Source: Bradyrhizobium sp. LTSP849 (GTDB lineage: Bacteria > Pseudomonadota > Alphaproteobacteria > Rhizobiales > Xanthobacteraceae). Taken from it: a DNA stretch of 64,000 bases. The number at the start of each line of letters is the position of its first letter. Position 1 is the first letter of the stretch. Made by a program: the position numbers and the translations under genes. The stretch is taken from NCBI RefSeq assembly GCF_000938255.1, contig NZ_JYMR01000038.1, forward strand, positions 124,001 to 188,000, written 5' to 3'. This document shows, one piece after another, positions 8,061 through 16,620 of the stretch. The notes under the pieces were generated by a model. It ran no database searches and had not been told where the DNA came from. It saw nothing but the letters and a program-made list of their open reading frames with translations.

Positions 8061-9098
8061 ATGTCGCTTGACTCCACGGACCCGTCCGTGGAGGTTCGCG
8101 GCCGACGCAATCAGCCGCCCGCAATGGACGACGCGACCACCAGCAACGACATTCGCCTTCGTGAAGGCGCCTCGATCGCGCAGCGGCTGGTCATGGCTGG
8201 CTTTGTGGCAGCCGTTGCGCTTTGCTTTACACCGGGCCTGTTCACGCACGAGACCCTGGAAGTGATCATCTCCGTGGTCGCGCTGCTGCTGGGAGCGGTG
8301 TTCGTCGGCGCCGTCATGCTGGCGCCGGCGGTGGTTTGGATCATCACGCCGGATGAGATTCTGATCGGGCAGCAACGTCCGTTCGGGCGGCTCCGCACCA
8401 GGATCGTCACGAGAGACGACATCACAGGGCTACAGGTTCCCGGCGGCAAGACCGCAAAGGCCCGTTTCCAACTGGCCTTCACGCTGGCGTCCGGGGAGCG
8501 CCTGACGTCGCCGCCGATCTCCGACGTCACGCATGTCCGCGAAACTGTTGCCCGGATCGCCGCGCAATTCGACGTTCCCGATGTCGACGCGCCCGTCAAT
8601 CCACTCGATGCCAGCAATCCCGAGATGCATCTCGGCGAACCCGTCGAGCCGTTTTCCGTCAGGGACATCCGGATCGCGGCATTGATCGTCGTCGCACTGA
8701 GCGCCGCACCCTACGCCTACAGGCTCTGGCGCGGTCTGCCGCCCAGCCTGGTCGACATCATGCTGCTTCCGCTTGGCGCAATCGCCGCGTTTGCGGTTCA
8801 CAGATACGCCAACCTCGTGACCGGCGCCTTCTGGATCATCCGGCAAGGCGATATTCACGTCGAAAGCCTGTGGGGCGACGGCACGCCGCGCGCGGACCAC
8901 ATCGAAGGGCGCGACGTCAAGGCGATCACGGTCGAGCGGCGCGGCCGGTCCGAGGACGAGCACTGCATCGTCGTGATCCGATTGCAGTCCGGGCACCGGT
9001 TTCGCAGCCCCCGTATCGGCTCGAGGCTTGAGGCCCGCGCCGTGGGGGCTGAGATCGTCCGGCGGCTCGGGATCGCGCCGGAGAACAACCAGATCTAG
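8061..9098 (+). CDS. Membrane protein with two repeated halves, function unknown
   Basis: A 345-residue protein that I do not recognise by name. Two hydrophobic segments (about residues 44-60 and 67-95) precede a soluble stretch (about 96-172); two more (about 203-222 and 231-258) precede a second stretch (about 260-338). The soluble parts resemble each other: ASGERLTSPPI near 143-153 matches QSGHRFRSPRI near 309-319, and both end in a helix with ARIAAQF or AEIVRRL. This suggests an internal duplication, possibly of a bacterial PH-like domain. The start could be ATG 8061 or ATG 8124; neither has a clear ribosome site. Confidence 0.75.
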   Translation: MSLDSTDPSVEVRGRRNQPPAMDDATTSNDIRLREGASIAQRLVMAGFVAAVALCFTPGLFTHETLEVIISVVALLLGAVFVGAVMLAPAVVWIITPDEILIGQQRPFGRLRTRIVTRDDITGLQVPGGKTAKARFQLAFTLASGERLTSPPISDVTHVRETVARIAAQFDVPDVDAPVNPLDASNPEMHLGEPVEPFSVRDIRIAALIVVALSAAPYAYRLWRGLPPSLVDIMLLPLGAIAAFAVHRYANLVTGAFWIIRQGDIHVESLWGDGTPRADHIEGRDVKAITVERRGRSEDEHCIVVIRLQSGHRFRSPRIGSRLEARAVGAEIVRRLGIAPENNQI

Positions 9099-9453
9099 CT
9101 GGCATCTAGTGCCAATTGGCGAAGTTGATCTCGCCGCGAGGCCGGTCTGAGCCTCTCCCGCTTGCGGCAGAGGTCGGCGCGTAGCGCCGGGTGAGGGTTC
9201 TATCCTCTTGGGGAGCGTTCATTGTGGAAGCAGCCTCTCCCCGACCCTCCCCCGCAAGCGGGGGAGGGAGCGCATCGAGCCCAGCTCGCTGCTTTTCGCG
9301 CCATCCCTTGTTTGTGGCATTGCCGGGCCCCGTCAAAAAACCAAAGCATTCTCGTGACATACCAGCCGGGCGTGCCATCAACTTGCCACGAAGCTGCCCC
9401 TGAGTTCAGATGGTTCCTAACGATTTGCGCTGTGGCAGCGGGGAGAGCTTGAA
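9099..9453. other. Intergenic region of 355 bases, repeat-rich
   Basis: It contains the two-armed repeat at 9150-9273 and otherwise no coding pattern. The last 15 bases carry the ribosome site (GGGGAGAG) of the L,D-transpeptidase. Confidence 0.7.
9150..9273. repeat. Two-armed C/G-rich palindromic repeat
   Basis: The left arm (about 9152-9198) is built on CCTCTCCCGCTTGCGG with GGGTGAGGG at its end. The right arm (about 9234-9272) has CCCTCCCCCGCAAGCGGGGG, a perfect self-hairpin. It belongs to the same family as the element at 6471-6625. Confidence 0.75.
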
Positions 9454-10047
9454 ATGACGGATTTTCGTCGCCTGACCGGGGCGTTTTTGGCTGCGATTGG
9501 CCTGATCTTGTCCGCGCCGCACGCCTTCGCCCAGCAGCCTGACCGCGGCGACGAGCCCGGCCTGGTCGCCGACGACAGTTACGAGCTCGATCCGGAATGG
9601 CAGAAGCAGGTCGTGTACTACCGCACGACCGAAACACCGGGCACCATCATCATCTCGACCACCGAGCGCCACCTCTATCTGGTGCAGCCCGGCGGACGCG
9701 CGATCCGCTATGGCATCGGCGTCGGCCGCGACGGCTTTCAGTGGCAGGGGCTGGTGAACATCACCAACAAGAAGGAATGGCCGGACTGGACGCCGCCGCC
9801 GGAGATGATCCAGCGCCAGCCCTATCTGCCGCGCTTCATGGCCGGCGGCCCCGGCAATCCGCTCGGCGCCCGCGCCATGTATCTCGGCACCACCGTCTAC
9901 CGCATCCATGGCACCAACCGTCCCGACACGATCGGCACCAAGGTGTCCTCGGGCTGCTTCCGTCTCGTCAACAATGACGTCGCCGATCTCTACGGTCGCG
10001 TCCCGGTCGGGACCAAGGTGGTCATCAGGCAGAAGCCCGAACTCTAA
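9454..10047 (+). CDS. L,D-transpeptidase (YkuD family)
   Basis: A 197-residue secreted enzyme that forms 3-3 crosslinks in peptidoglycan or attaches proteins to it. A signal peptide (residues 1-26, ending HAFAQQ) leads to a YkuD domain (about 55-195). The catalytic motif is present: His152 in YRIHGTN and Cys168 in SSGCFRLVNND. The length is typical of the short alphaproteobacterial forms without a peptidoglycan-binding domain. A good ribosome site (GGGGAGAG) precedes it. The next gene starts 51 bases on but is functionally unrelated. Confidence 0.95.
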   Translation: MTDFRRLTGAFLAAIGLILSAPHAFAQQPDRGDEPGLVADDSYELDPEWQKQVVYYRTTETPGTIIISTTERHLYLVQPGGRAIRYGIGVGRDGFQWQGLVNITNKKEWPDWTPPPEMIQRQPYLPRFMAGGPGNPLGARAMYLGTTVYRIHGTNRPDTIGTKVSSGCFRLVNNDVADLYGRVPVGTKVVIRQKPEL

Positions 10048-10098
10048 ATACCCCGCCTCGTCCAGAATTCCTTTTCCCGATTATTTCGAGAGAGCAAC

Positions 10099-11139
10099 AT
10101 GATGCGCACATTTCGAGGCGGCCTGCTGATCGGGCTCGCGGTCGCCGTGCTGGTCGCCGCCTTGGCCATCACTTACGAGTTCTACGACACCCGCACCTTG
10201 AAGCGCACCGTCCGCCGCGGCGAAGTGCTGTGCGGCGTCAACAAGGGTCTGCCGGGCTTCTCGATCCCCGACGACAAGGGCAATTGGAGCGGCTTCGACG
10301 TCGATTTCTGCCGCGCGGTGGCCTCGGCGATCTTCGACGATCCGAACAAGGCGCGGTTCGTACCGCTCGACGCCAGCGAGCGCTTCAAGGAATTGCAGAG
10401 CCGCAAGGTCGACATCCTCTCCCGCAACTCGACCTGGAGCATGGCGCGCGAGCTCGACTATGACCTCTATTTCCCGGCGGTCGCCTATTACGACGGCGAA
10501 GGCTTCATGGTGCCGCGCGCGCGCAACAAGGAGACGGCGCTGGATCTGAACGGCAGCAAGGTCTGCGTGCAATCAGGCACCACGACGCTGCTCAACCTCG
10601 CCGACTACTTCCGTGCCAACAACATGAAGTATGAAGAGATCAAGTTCGACAAGCTGGAGGACGTGGTCAAGGCCTACGACACCGGCAAATGCGACACGCT
10701 CACCGCCGACGTCTCCCAGCTCTATGCGCTGCGGCTCAACATGGGCAAGCCCGGCGACCACATGATCCTGCCGGACATGATCTCCAAGGAGCCGCTCGCC
10801 CCCGTGGTGCGCCAGCGCGACGACGACTGGATGATGATCGTGAAGTGGACGCTCTATGCGATGATCAACGCCGAGGAGCTCGGCGTCTCCTCGGAGAACA
10901 TCGACGAGGCCCTGAAGTCGAAGAAGCCGGAAGTGATGCGGCTGGTCGGCACCGAAGGCAATTACGGCGAGCAGCTCGGCCTCACCAAGGACTGGGTCGT
11001 CCGCATCATCCGCCACGTCGGCAATTACGGCGAGATGTATGAGCGCAATATCGGCGAGAAGTCCAAGCTGAAGATCCCGCGCGGCATGAACCAGCTGTGG
11101 AATGCGGGTGGCGTGCAATACGCGCCGCCGATTCGGTAA
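10099..11139 (+). CDS. Amino-acid ABC transporter substrate-binding protein (AapJ/BztA-like)
   Basis: A 346-residue periplasmic receptor of the polar amino-acid family. An N-terminal hydrophobic segment (about residues 8-26) precedes the mature domain, which starts VRRGEVLCGVNKG. The two-lobe signature is seen in WSGFDVDFCRA, the ELQSRKVDILSRNSTW stretch and KVCVQSGTTT. The C-terminal part, LTKDWVVRIIRHVGNYGEMY, is typical of general L-amino-acid receptors of rhizobia. No permease or ATPase gene follows; convergent genes begin after a repeat. It may serve a transporter encoded elsewhere. The start may be ATG 10099 or the adjacent ATG 10102. Confidence 0.92.
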   Translation: MMRTFRGGLLIGLAVAVLVAALAITYEFYDTRTLKRTVRRGEVLCGVNKGLPGFSIPDDKGNWSGFDVDFCRAVASAIFDDPNKARFVPLDASERFKELQSRKVDILSRNSTWSMARELDYDLYFPAVAYYDGEGFMVPRARNKETALDLNGSKVCVQSGTTTLLNLADYFRANNMKYEEIKFDKLEDVVKAYDTGKCDTLTADVSQLYALRLNMGKPGDHMILPDMISKEPLAPVVRQRDDDWMMIVKWTLYAMINAEELGVSSENIDEALKSKKPEVMRLVGTEGNYGEQLGLTKDWVVRIIRHVGNYGEMYERNIGEKSKLKIPRGMNQLWNAGGVQYAPPIR

Positions 11140-11190
11140 GGGGGCCTTCCCGCCGTAAGCTTGGGGCAGGCGCTTTCCATTCTCTCAACT

Positions 11191-11292
11191 GTCATCGCCC
11201 GCGAAAGCGGGCGATCCAGTATTCCAGAGACGACTGTGACGAATCGAGAGGCCGCGGCGTACTGGGTCGCCCGGTCAAGCCGGGCGACGACA
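11191..11292. repeat. Two-armed hairpin repeat between convergent genes
   Basis: The left arm CGCCCGCGAAAGCGGGCG and right arm CGCCCGGTCAAGCCGGGCG each fold as a hairpin and are separated by about 60 bases ending in GGCGTACTGG. The same family recurs at 25686-25785. It lies between convergent genes and could end transcription from both sides. Confidence 0.8.
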
Positions 11293-11324
11293 CCGCGCGT
11301 GAGGCGCGCCCTTCGCGTCTCAGC

Positions 11325-12464
11325 TCAATACCCCCGCGCCCGCGCAAGTTGCTCGGTATGATAATTCGCATCCCCGAACAATTCCTCGCACACCCGTGCG
11401 CGCTTCATGAAGAAGCCGATGTCGAACTGGTCGGTCATGCCCATGCCGCCATGCATCTGCACGCCTTCCTGCACCGCGCGGGTGGCGGTGGTGCCGGCGC
11501 GGGCTTTGGCAACTGCGACGGCTGAGGCGGCCTTGGCAACATCGCCATCCAGCGCCTGGAGCGCCTTCATCACGGCGGCGCGGGTGATCTCGATGTCGAC
11601 ATAGAGTTCGGCGGCACGGTGCTGGAGCGCCTGGAATTCGCCGATCAGCTTGCCGAACTGCTTGCGGCTCTTGAGGTACTCGATGGTGCGGTTGAACACC
11701 TCTTCGCTCAAGCCCACCATTTCGGAGGCGACCGCGCCGCGACCGATGTCGAGCACGCCGTCGAGCAAGGCGGCACCCTGATCGACCTCGCCGAGCACGC
11801 TGTCGGCATTGACCTCGACATTGGCGAGCTCGATGCGCGCCGCATTATGCGCGTCGACCATGATGGTGCGCTCGATCGCAACGCCCTTGGCCTTGGGGTT
11901 GACCAGGAACAGCGTCAACCCATCGCGTTCGCCGGCCGAGCCCGCGGTACGCGCGGCGACGATGAAGAGGTCGGCGACATGGCCATCGACCACCAGCGCC
12001 TTGGCGCCGGAGAGCTTGAAACCGTTGCCGGCACGCACGGCCTGGAGGCTGGTCTGGAGCGGGCGATGTTTTGCGCCCTCGTCGATCGCGAGCGTCGCGA
12101 GCAGCGAGCCGTTGGAGATCTTCGGCAGGTACTCCGACTTCTGCGCGGCATTGCCGCCACGGGTCAGCGCCGAGGCCGCGACCACGCTGGTGGCGAAGAA
12201 CGGCGACGGCATCAAGGTGCGGCCGATCTCTTCCATGATGATGCCGGCCTCGACGAAGCCAAGACCGCTGCCGCCGAACTCCTCCGGCACGAGCAAGCCG
12301 GCAAAGCCCATCTCGGCAAAGGAGTGCCAAAACTCCTTGGAGAAGCCGGTGGGGTCCTTGGCGTCGCGCAGTTGCCGCAGATGCGACACCGGCGCCTTGT
12401 CGCTGATCAGCCCGCGCGCGCTATCGCGGAGCATCGATTGTTCTTCGGTGAGGACGAGGGCCAT
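11325..12464 (-). CDS. Acyl-CoA dehydrogenase family subunit lacking the usual catalytic Glu
   Basis: A 379-residue protein. The start was placed at ATG 12464 (MALVLTEEQSMLRDSA); the longer frame runs through the intergenic repeat. Family features are RKQFGKLIGEFQALQHR and MHGGMGMTDQF. At the position where medium-chain enzymes carry the catalytic glutamate (EGT), this protein reads CEELFGDAN, with Phe. The flavin-contact WxT/S motif also appears replaced by a VVDGHVADLF segment. With the upstream dehydrogenase gene (12608-13822) it forms a pair like the two-gene dehydrogenases of steroid side-chain breakdown (FadE28-FadE29), where two unlike subunits share active sites. Substrate unknown. 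Confidence 0.88.
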   Translation of the reverse strand: MALVLTEEQSMLRDSARGLISDKAPVSHLRQLRDAKDPTGFSKEFWHSFAEMGFAGLLVPEEFGGSGLGFVEAGIIMEEIGRTLMPSPFFATSVVAASALTRGGNAAQKSEYLPKISNGSLLATLAIDEGAKHRPLQTSLQAVRAGNGFKLSGAKALVVDGHVADLFIVAARTAGSAGERDGLTLFLVNPKAKGVAIERTIMVDAHNAARIELANVEVNADSVLGEVDQGAALLDGVLDIGRGAVASEMVGLSEEVFNRTIEYLKSRKQFGKLIGEFQALQHRAAELYVDIEITRAAVMKALQALDGDVAKAASAVAVAKARAGTTATRAVQEGVQMHGGMGMTDQFDIGFFMKRARVCEELFGDANYHTEQLARARGY

Positions 12465-12500
12465 GGTGGTGTTTCCGATTCGAAGTCTATTTTTTGGTTC

Positions 12501-12600
12501 GTCATTCCGGGATGCGCCGTTAGGCGCAGGCCCGGAATCCATAATCCCGATTCGTGGTTATGGATTCCGGGCTCGCGACTTCGTCGCGCCCCGGAATGAC
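12501..12600. repeat. Inverted repeat element between the two dehydrogenase genes
   Basis: A 100-base element bounded by GTCATTCCGG (12501-12510) and CCGGAATGAC (12591-12600), with a central near-repeat GGAATCCATAATC / GGTTATGGATTCC. It separates two minus-strand genes that probably work together, so it would be transcribed in the message. Confidence 0.8.
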
Positions 12601-12607
12601 AGCGCAG

Positions 12608-13822
12608 CTAGGCGCCAGGCAGATCGAGGATGCGCTTGGCGACGATGCCGAGCATCACCTCCGTCGTGCCGCCCTCGATCGAATTGGCCTTGGTGCGCAG
12701 CCAGGCACGCGGACGGGCACCTTGCCTGGAGCGCTCGCTCTCCCATTCCAGTGCGTCAACGCCGCCGGCCGACATCAGGATCTCGTAGCGGCGCTTGTTC
12801 AGCTCGGTGCCGTAATATTTCATCGCCGACGAGAACGCCGGATGCGCCTGCCCCGCCTTGGCGAGATCGACGGCGCGTTCGGCGCAAGCTGCGAGTGCGG
12901 CTTCATCGACGTCGAAGCTGGCGATCTTGCCGCGCAGCATCGAATCATCGAGCCGCCCTTGCGCATCGGCGCCGACTGAATCCGCCGCGACCTGGCCGAG
13001 CGGCCGGCCGACGCCGCGCTCGCCCATGCCGGAGATCATCGCGCGCTCGTGCTGGAGCAGATATTTCGCGACATCCCAGCCGCGATTGACGGTGCCGACC
13101 ACATGCGATTTCGGCACGCGGACACCGTCGAAGAAGGTCTCGCAGAACGGCGAATAGCCGGAGATCAGCAGGATCGGCTTGGTCGTGACGCCCTTCGAGG
13201 TCATGTCGAACAGGATGAAGCTGATGCCGTCGTGCTTCTTCGCGGCGGCATCGGTGCGCACCAGACAGAATATCCAGTCGGCGTAATTGGCGTAGGACGT
13301 CCAGATCTTCGACCCCGTGATGACGTAATCATCGCCGTCACTCTCCGCACGGGTCTGGAGCGAGGCGAGATCGGAGCCGGCGTTGGGCTCAGAATAACCC
13401 TGGCACCAGCGGATCAGGCCGGCTGCGATCTTCGGCAGATGCTCCTTCTTCTGCGCCTCGTTGCCGTACTTCAACAGCGCCGGCCCGAGCATCCAGATGC
13501 CAAAGCTCGACAGCGGTGGCCGCGCGCCGATCTTCGCCATCTCCGCGCGCAGCACTTTGTGTTCAGCTGCGCTCAGGCCGCCACCGCCATATTCCTTCGG
13601 CCAGTCGGGCACGGTCCAGCCCTTGTCGCGCATGCGCTCGAACCAGACGCGCTGCGGCTCGGACGCGAATTTCGTATTGCGTCCGCCCCAGAACACGTCG
13701 GCGTCGCAGGTTGCAGGCTTGCGCATTTCCGGCGGACAGTTGGCCTCCAGCCAGGCGCGCGTTTGCTCGCGGAATGTTTCGAGATCGGCCGTCTCGGTGT
13801 CGGCGGTCTTAGAGTCGGTCAT
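12608..13822 (-). CDS. Acyl-CoA dehydrogenase (catalytic-type subunit)
   Basis: A 404-residue FAD enzyme that introduces an alpha-beta double bond into an acyl-CoA. Visible features are CQGYSEPNAGSDLASL, the flavin motif KIWTSYANYADWIF and the C-terminal SIEGGTTEVM, which keeps a Glu at the medium-chain catalytic position. It resembles the FadE17/FadE29 group rather than straight-chain housekeeping enzymes. The partner at 11325-12464 lacks that Glu, so a mixed complex is likely. Transcription is towards the partner; an inverted repeat fills the gap between them. The ribosome site is weak (GGAAA). Confidence 0.9.
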   Translation of the reverse strand: MTDSKTADTETADLETFREQTRAWLEANCPPEMRKPATCDADVFWGGRNTKFASEPQRVWFERMRDKGWTVPDWPKEYGGGGLSAAEHKVLRAEMAKIGARPPLSSFGIWMLGPALLKYGNEAQKKEHLPKIAAGLIRWCQGYSEPNAGSDLASLQTRAESDGDDYVITGSKIWTSYANYADWIFCLVRTDAAAKKHDGISFILFDMTSKGVTTKPILLISGYSPFCETFFDGVRVPKSHVVGTVNRGWDVAKYLLQHERAMISGMGERGVGRPLGQVAADSVGADAQGRLDDSMLRGKIASFDVDEAALAACAERAVDLAKAGQAHPAFSSAMKYYGTELNKRRYEILMSAGGVDALEWESERSRQGARPRAWLRTKANSIEGGTTEVMLGIVAKRILDLPGA

Positions 13823-13972
13823 TGGTCGTTTCCATCAATCAAAATCGACTTATTGCGACAGACTCTGGGCCATCGCTTCGTGGAATTCAACCACTTCCGT
13901 GCTGCACATACCGAGCGGCATTCGGCTATAGTCGCCGCCACGGCGAGGCTTGAAAACAAAGAGGAAACGAGA

Positions 13973-14518
13973 ATGCGCCTGAAACTTCTTTCGCCTGGCG
14001 AAATGAACGAGAGCCAGCGGCAGACCTATGACGAGTCGATTGCCGGCAAGCGCGGCAAGCCGCCGGCGCCGATGATGGCCTGGCTCAACAGCCCCGACAT
14101 GGCCCGTCACGCCACGCGGCTCGGCGAGGTCCTGCGCTACGACACGATATTTCCCGCAAAGCTCTCGGAGATCGCGATCCTGGTGACGGCCCGACACTGG
14201 ACCGCGCATTACGAATGGTATGCGCACAAGCGCCTGGCGCTTGCGGGCGGCATGAAGGTGGAGATCATCAACGCGATCCGCGACCGCCGCACGCCGGAGT
14301 TCGACGATCCCAAGGGCAAGATGATCTACGACGTCGCGAAGTCACTGCATGAGGGCCATGGCGTCGAGAAGGGGCTCTATGACGAGGCCGTGAAGCTGCT
14401 CGGCGAGCGCGGCGTCGTCGAGGTCATCGGGCTGTGCGGCTATTACACGATGGTCTCGATGACGCTGAACACGTTCGAGTTCGAGCTGCCGGAGGGTGAG
14501 GTGCCGGAGCTCTCTTGA
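13973..14518 (+). CDS. Carboxymuconolactone decarboxylase-family protein
   Basis: A 181-residue alpha-helical protein of the AhpD/CMD superfamily. The start is ATG 13973, preceded by AGAGGA; the longer upstream frame is antisense to the dehydrogenase gene. The core is LSEIAILVTARHWTAHYEWYAH without the CxxC of AhpD peroxidase proteins, so a redox role is unlikely. It is transcribed divergently from the acyl-CoA dehydrogenase pair with 150 bases between, suggesting a shared promoter region. Proteins of this kind often occur with catabolic clusters, but the reaction cannot be told from sequence. Confidence 0.85.
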   Translation: MRLKLLSPGEMNESQRQTYDESIAGKRGKPPAPMMAWLNSPDMARHATRLGEVLRYDTIFPAKLSEIAILVTARHWTAHYEWYAHKRLALAGGMKVEIINAIRDRRTPEFDDPKGKMIYDVAKSLHEGHGVEKGLYDEAVKLLGERGVVEVIGLCGYYTMVSMTLNTFEFELPEGEVPELS

Positions 14519-14608
14519 TTGCTCATTCGGAAATGCTGGGTTTCGGGATAGGCCAGTGGCGTTGTCCCGAGGCCCGGCTTATGTGGGGTTGATTAACGGA
14601 GCACTCTC

Positions 14609-15103
14609 ATGTCGCAGACCTCAGCCGTCAACGCCGGCACCCGGATCGGCCACGTCCACCTCAAGGTCGCTGATCTCGATCGCGCGCTGGGCTTCTATTG
14701 CGGCGTGCTCGGCTTCGAGCTGATGCAGCGCATGGGCTCCGGTGCGGCCTTCATCTCGGCCGGCGGCTATCACCACCACATCGGGCTCAACACCTGGGAG
14801 AGCAAGGGCGGCTCGCCGCCGCCGCCGGGCACGACCGGGCTGTTTCACACCGCAATCCTCTATCCGACGCGCCCCGCGCTCGGGAATGCGCTGCACCGGG
14901 TGCTCTCGGCCGGCATTGCGCTGGATGGTGCCAGCGACCATGGCGTCAGCGAGGCGCTGTATTTGCGCGATCCGGATGAGAACGGCGTGGAGTTGTATTG
15001 GGACCGGCCGAAAGAGCAGTGGCCATTTGGGCCGGATGGGAAGCTGGCGATGATCACGAAGCGGCTGGATGTCGAGGGGTTGCTGAAGCAGCGGGAGGTG
15101 TGA
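14609..15103 (+). CDS. VOC-family enzyme (extradiol dioxygenase/glyoxalase fold)
   Basis: A 164-residue vicinal-oxygen-chelate protein. It carries a plausible metal triad: His17 (GHVHLKV), His80 (GLFHTAILYP) and Glu128 (NGVELYWDRP). The order of elements and the YLRDPDENGVELYWD ending are like CatE-type catechol 2,3-dioxygenases and related lyases. It has a good ribosome site (GGAGC) and follows the CMD-like gene by 90 bases. Its stop codon is 4 bases before a palindromic repeat. The substrate is not determined. Confidence 0.87.
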   Translation: MSQTSAVNAGTRIGHVHLKVADLDRALGFYCGVLGFELMQRMGSGAAFISAGGYHHHIGLNTWESKGGSPPPPGTTGLFHTAILYPTRPALGNALHRVLSAGIALDGASDHGVSEALYLRDPDENGVELYWDRPKEQWPFGPDGKLAMITKRLDVEGLLKQREV

Positions 15104-15107
15104 CGCC

Positions 15108-15202
15108 GTAGGGTGGGCAAAGCGAAGCGTGCCCACCAATCTTTCCACACGAGTGGACCGTGAGATGGTGGGCACGGCGCTGCGCGCCTTTGCCCACCCT
15201 AC
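15108..15202. repeat. GTAGGGTGGGCAAAG palindromic element between convergent genes
   Basis: A 95-base element starting GTAGGGTGGGCAAAGCG and ending CTTTGCCCACCCTAC, so its ends are inverted copies. Internal GTGCCCACC / GGTGGGCAC form further inverted arms. A second copy is at 56420-56510. It lies between convergent genes, and its right end supplies the stop codon (complement of CTA at 15199-15201) of the MFS gene. Confidence 0.85.
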
Positions 15203-16437
15203 GAGAGCTTTGCTTTCGGCGAGCCCCGCACCATGATCAATGCCGCAGCCATCACCTCCAGCGCAATACACAGATAGAACGGCAGCGCGTACCCGCCCGA
15301 AAAATCACGCAAGAACCCGACCACACCCGGGCCGAAGGCATACGTCACCTGGTTGATCGCGGTGTTCAGGCTGATCAGCACGCCGAACGAGGCGGAATCG
15401 AATTCCCGCTGCACGATCAGCGACGGCATCGTGATGAGATTGCCGACCGAGAAGCCGAACACCGCGCAAGCCGCGATCAGCACATAGTCGTTGTGCAGAT
15501 TGATGACGACGCAAAGCGCGGCCGCCTGGCTCAGGAACGACAGCGCGGAGGCCAGCCGCTGGTTGAGGCGGTCGATCACCATCGAGAACAGCACCCGGCC
15601 GATCACGGCCATCGCCGTCAGCACCGCGACCGCAACGGCCGCGCGCTCGCGCCCGATGATGGGATCGAGGAACGAGATCAGGTGCACGATGAAGCCGACC
15701 TGGGCGAACAGCACCAAAGCAAAGGCAATCGTCACGGTGAGGAAGCCGACGTCGCGCAGCGCGTGCTTGCGAATTTCGGCCGATGATTGCGGCTTCACCT
15801 TCGCCGCCCCGTGCCAGCCGTGGAGATCAGGCGGCCGGCCGACGACAAGCAGGATCACCGGCACGAGCAGCACCAGCATGGCGCCGGAGGTGGCGAACAT
15901 CGCGTTTCCGAAGCCGATATGGCTGATCATCACCACCAGCAACGGCACGCCGACGATGCCGCCAAAGCTGGCGCCGTTCAGCGCCAGGCTGATCGCCATG
16001 CCGCGCTTCTGGTCGAACCACAGGCTGATCGTGTTGGTGATCATGGCGAGGCTGGTGCCGGCCCAGCCGAAGGCGAGCACGGCATCGGCGAGATAAAGCT
16101 GCCAGGGCTCGCGCACGGCGCCGATCGCGACCGCGGCGGCGGCCATCGCCAGCGTGCCGGCGATCAGGCAGATGCGCGGGCCATATTTCCTGACGGCCTC
16201 GCCGACGAAGACGACCAGCAGCGCGCCGAACAGATAGAAGAAGGTGGTGCCCGACGAGATCAGCGAGGCCGGCCAGCCCCGCGCGCGCTGAAGCTCGGCG
16301 ACATAGACGCTCTGACCGTAGAAGCCGAGCCCCCAGCCGAAGGTCGCGAGCAGGAAGCAGACCGCAACGATGCGCCAGCCTTCGTAGCCGAGCGAGGATT
16401 CGTCGATTCGCAAGGTGTGCCGGGGATTGTCGAGCAT
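15199..16437 (-). CDS. MFS transporter
   Basis: A 412-residue transporter with about 12 hydrophobic segments. The start at ATG 16437 (MLDNPRHTLRID) is supported by an AAGGAG site 8 bases upstream; the longer frame lacks one. The N half has the GWGLGFYGQSVYVAELQRARGW-type opening seen in monocarboxylate/oxalate-formate-like members, with TFFYLFGALL further on. It runs in tandem with a second MFS gene upstream. The stop codon is made by the end of a palindromic repeat. Substrate unknown. Confidence 0.88.
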   Translation of the reverse strand: MLDNPRHTLRIDESSLGYEGWRIVAVCFLLATFGWGLGFYGQSVYVAELQRARGWPASLISSGTTFFYLFGALLVVFVGEAVRKYGPRICLIAGTLAMAAAAVAIGAVREPWQLYLADAVLAFGWAGTSLAMITNTISLWFDQKRGMAISLALNGASFGGIVGVPLLVVMISHIGFGNAMFATSGAMLVLLVPVILLVVGRPPDLHGWHGAAKVKPQSSAEIRKHALRDVGFLTVTIAFALVLFAQVGFIVHLISFLDPIIGRERAAVAVAVLTAMAVIGRVLFSMVIDRLNQRLASALSFLSQAAALCVVINLHNDYVLIAACAVFGFSVGNLITMPSLIVQREFDSASFGVLISLNTAINQVTYAFGPGVVGFLRDFSGGYALPFYLCIALEVMAAALIMVRGSPKAKLS

Positions 16438-16574
16438 TTGCGCTTCTCCTTCGTTTCCCCCGCGTTGTGATCTTCTGTCCATGACGACCATCATGTAGCG
16501 ATGTGGGAGCAGAAAATCACTTCGACAGCGATCGAAGTATCAACGCTGCTGACAGCCTCCTGCCAACCTATTGA

Positions 16575-16619
16575 GCATGATCTTTTCGGAAAACCGCTAC
16601 GCACTTTTCCGGATCATGC
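16575..16619. repeat. Short palindromic repeat GCATGATC...GATCATGC
   Basis: A 45-base element with GCATGATC and GATCATGC at its ends and internal TTTTCGGAAAA / TTTTCC arms, lying 1 base past the stop codon of the downstream-reading MFS gene at 16621. From memory, very similar units are common in Rhizobiales genomes. Confidence 0.7.
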
Positions 16620-16620
16620 G

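Noticed and set aside
11097..11525. 142-codon + frame crossing the repeat between convergent genes
   Set aside because: It starts inside the receptor gene's end, reads through the repeat and runs antisense into the dehydrogenase gene. There is no ribosome site.
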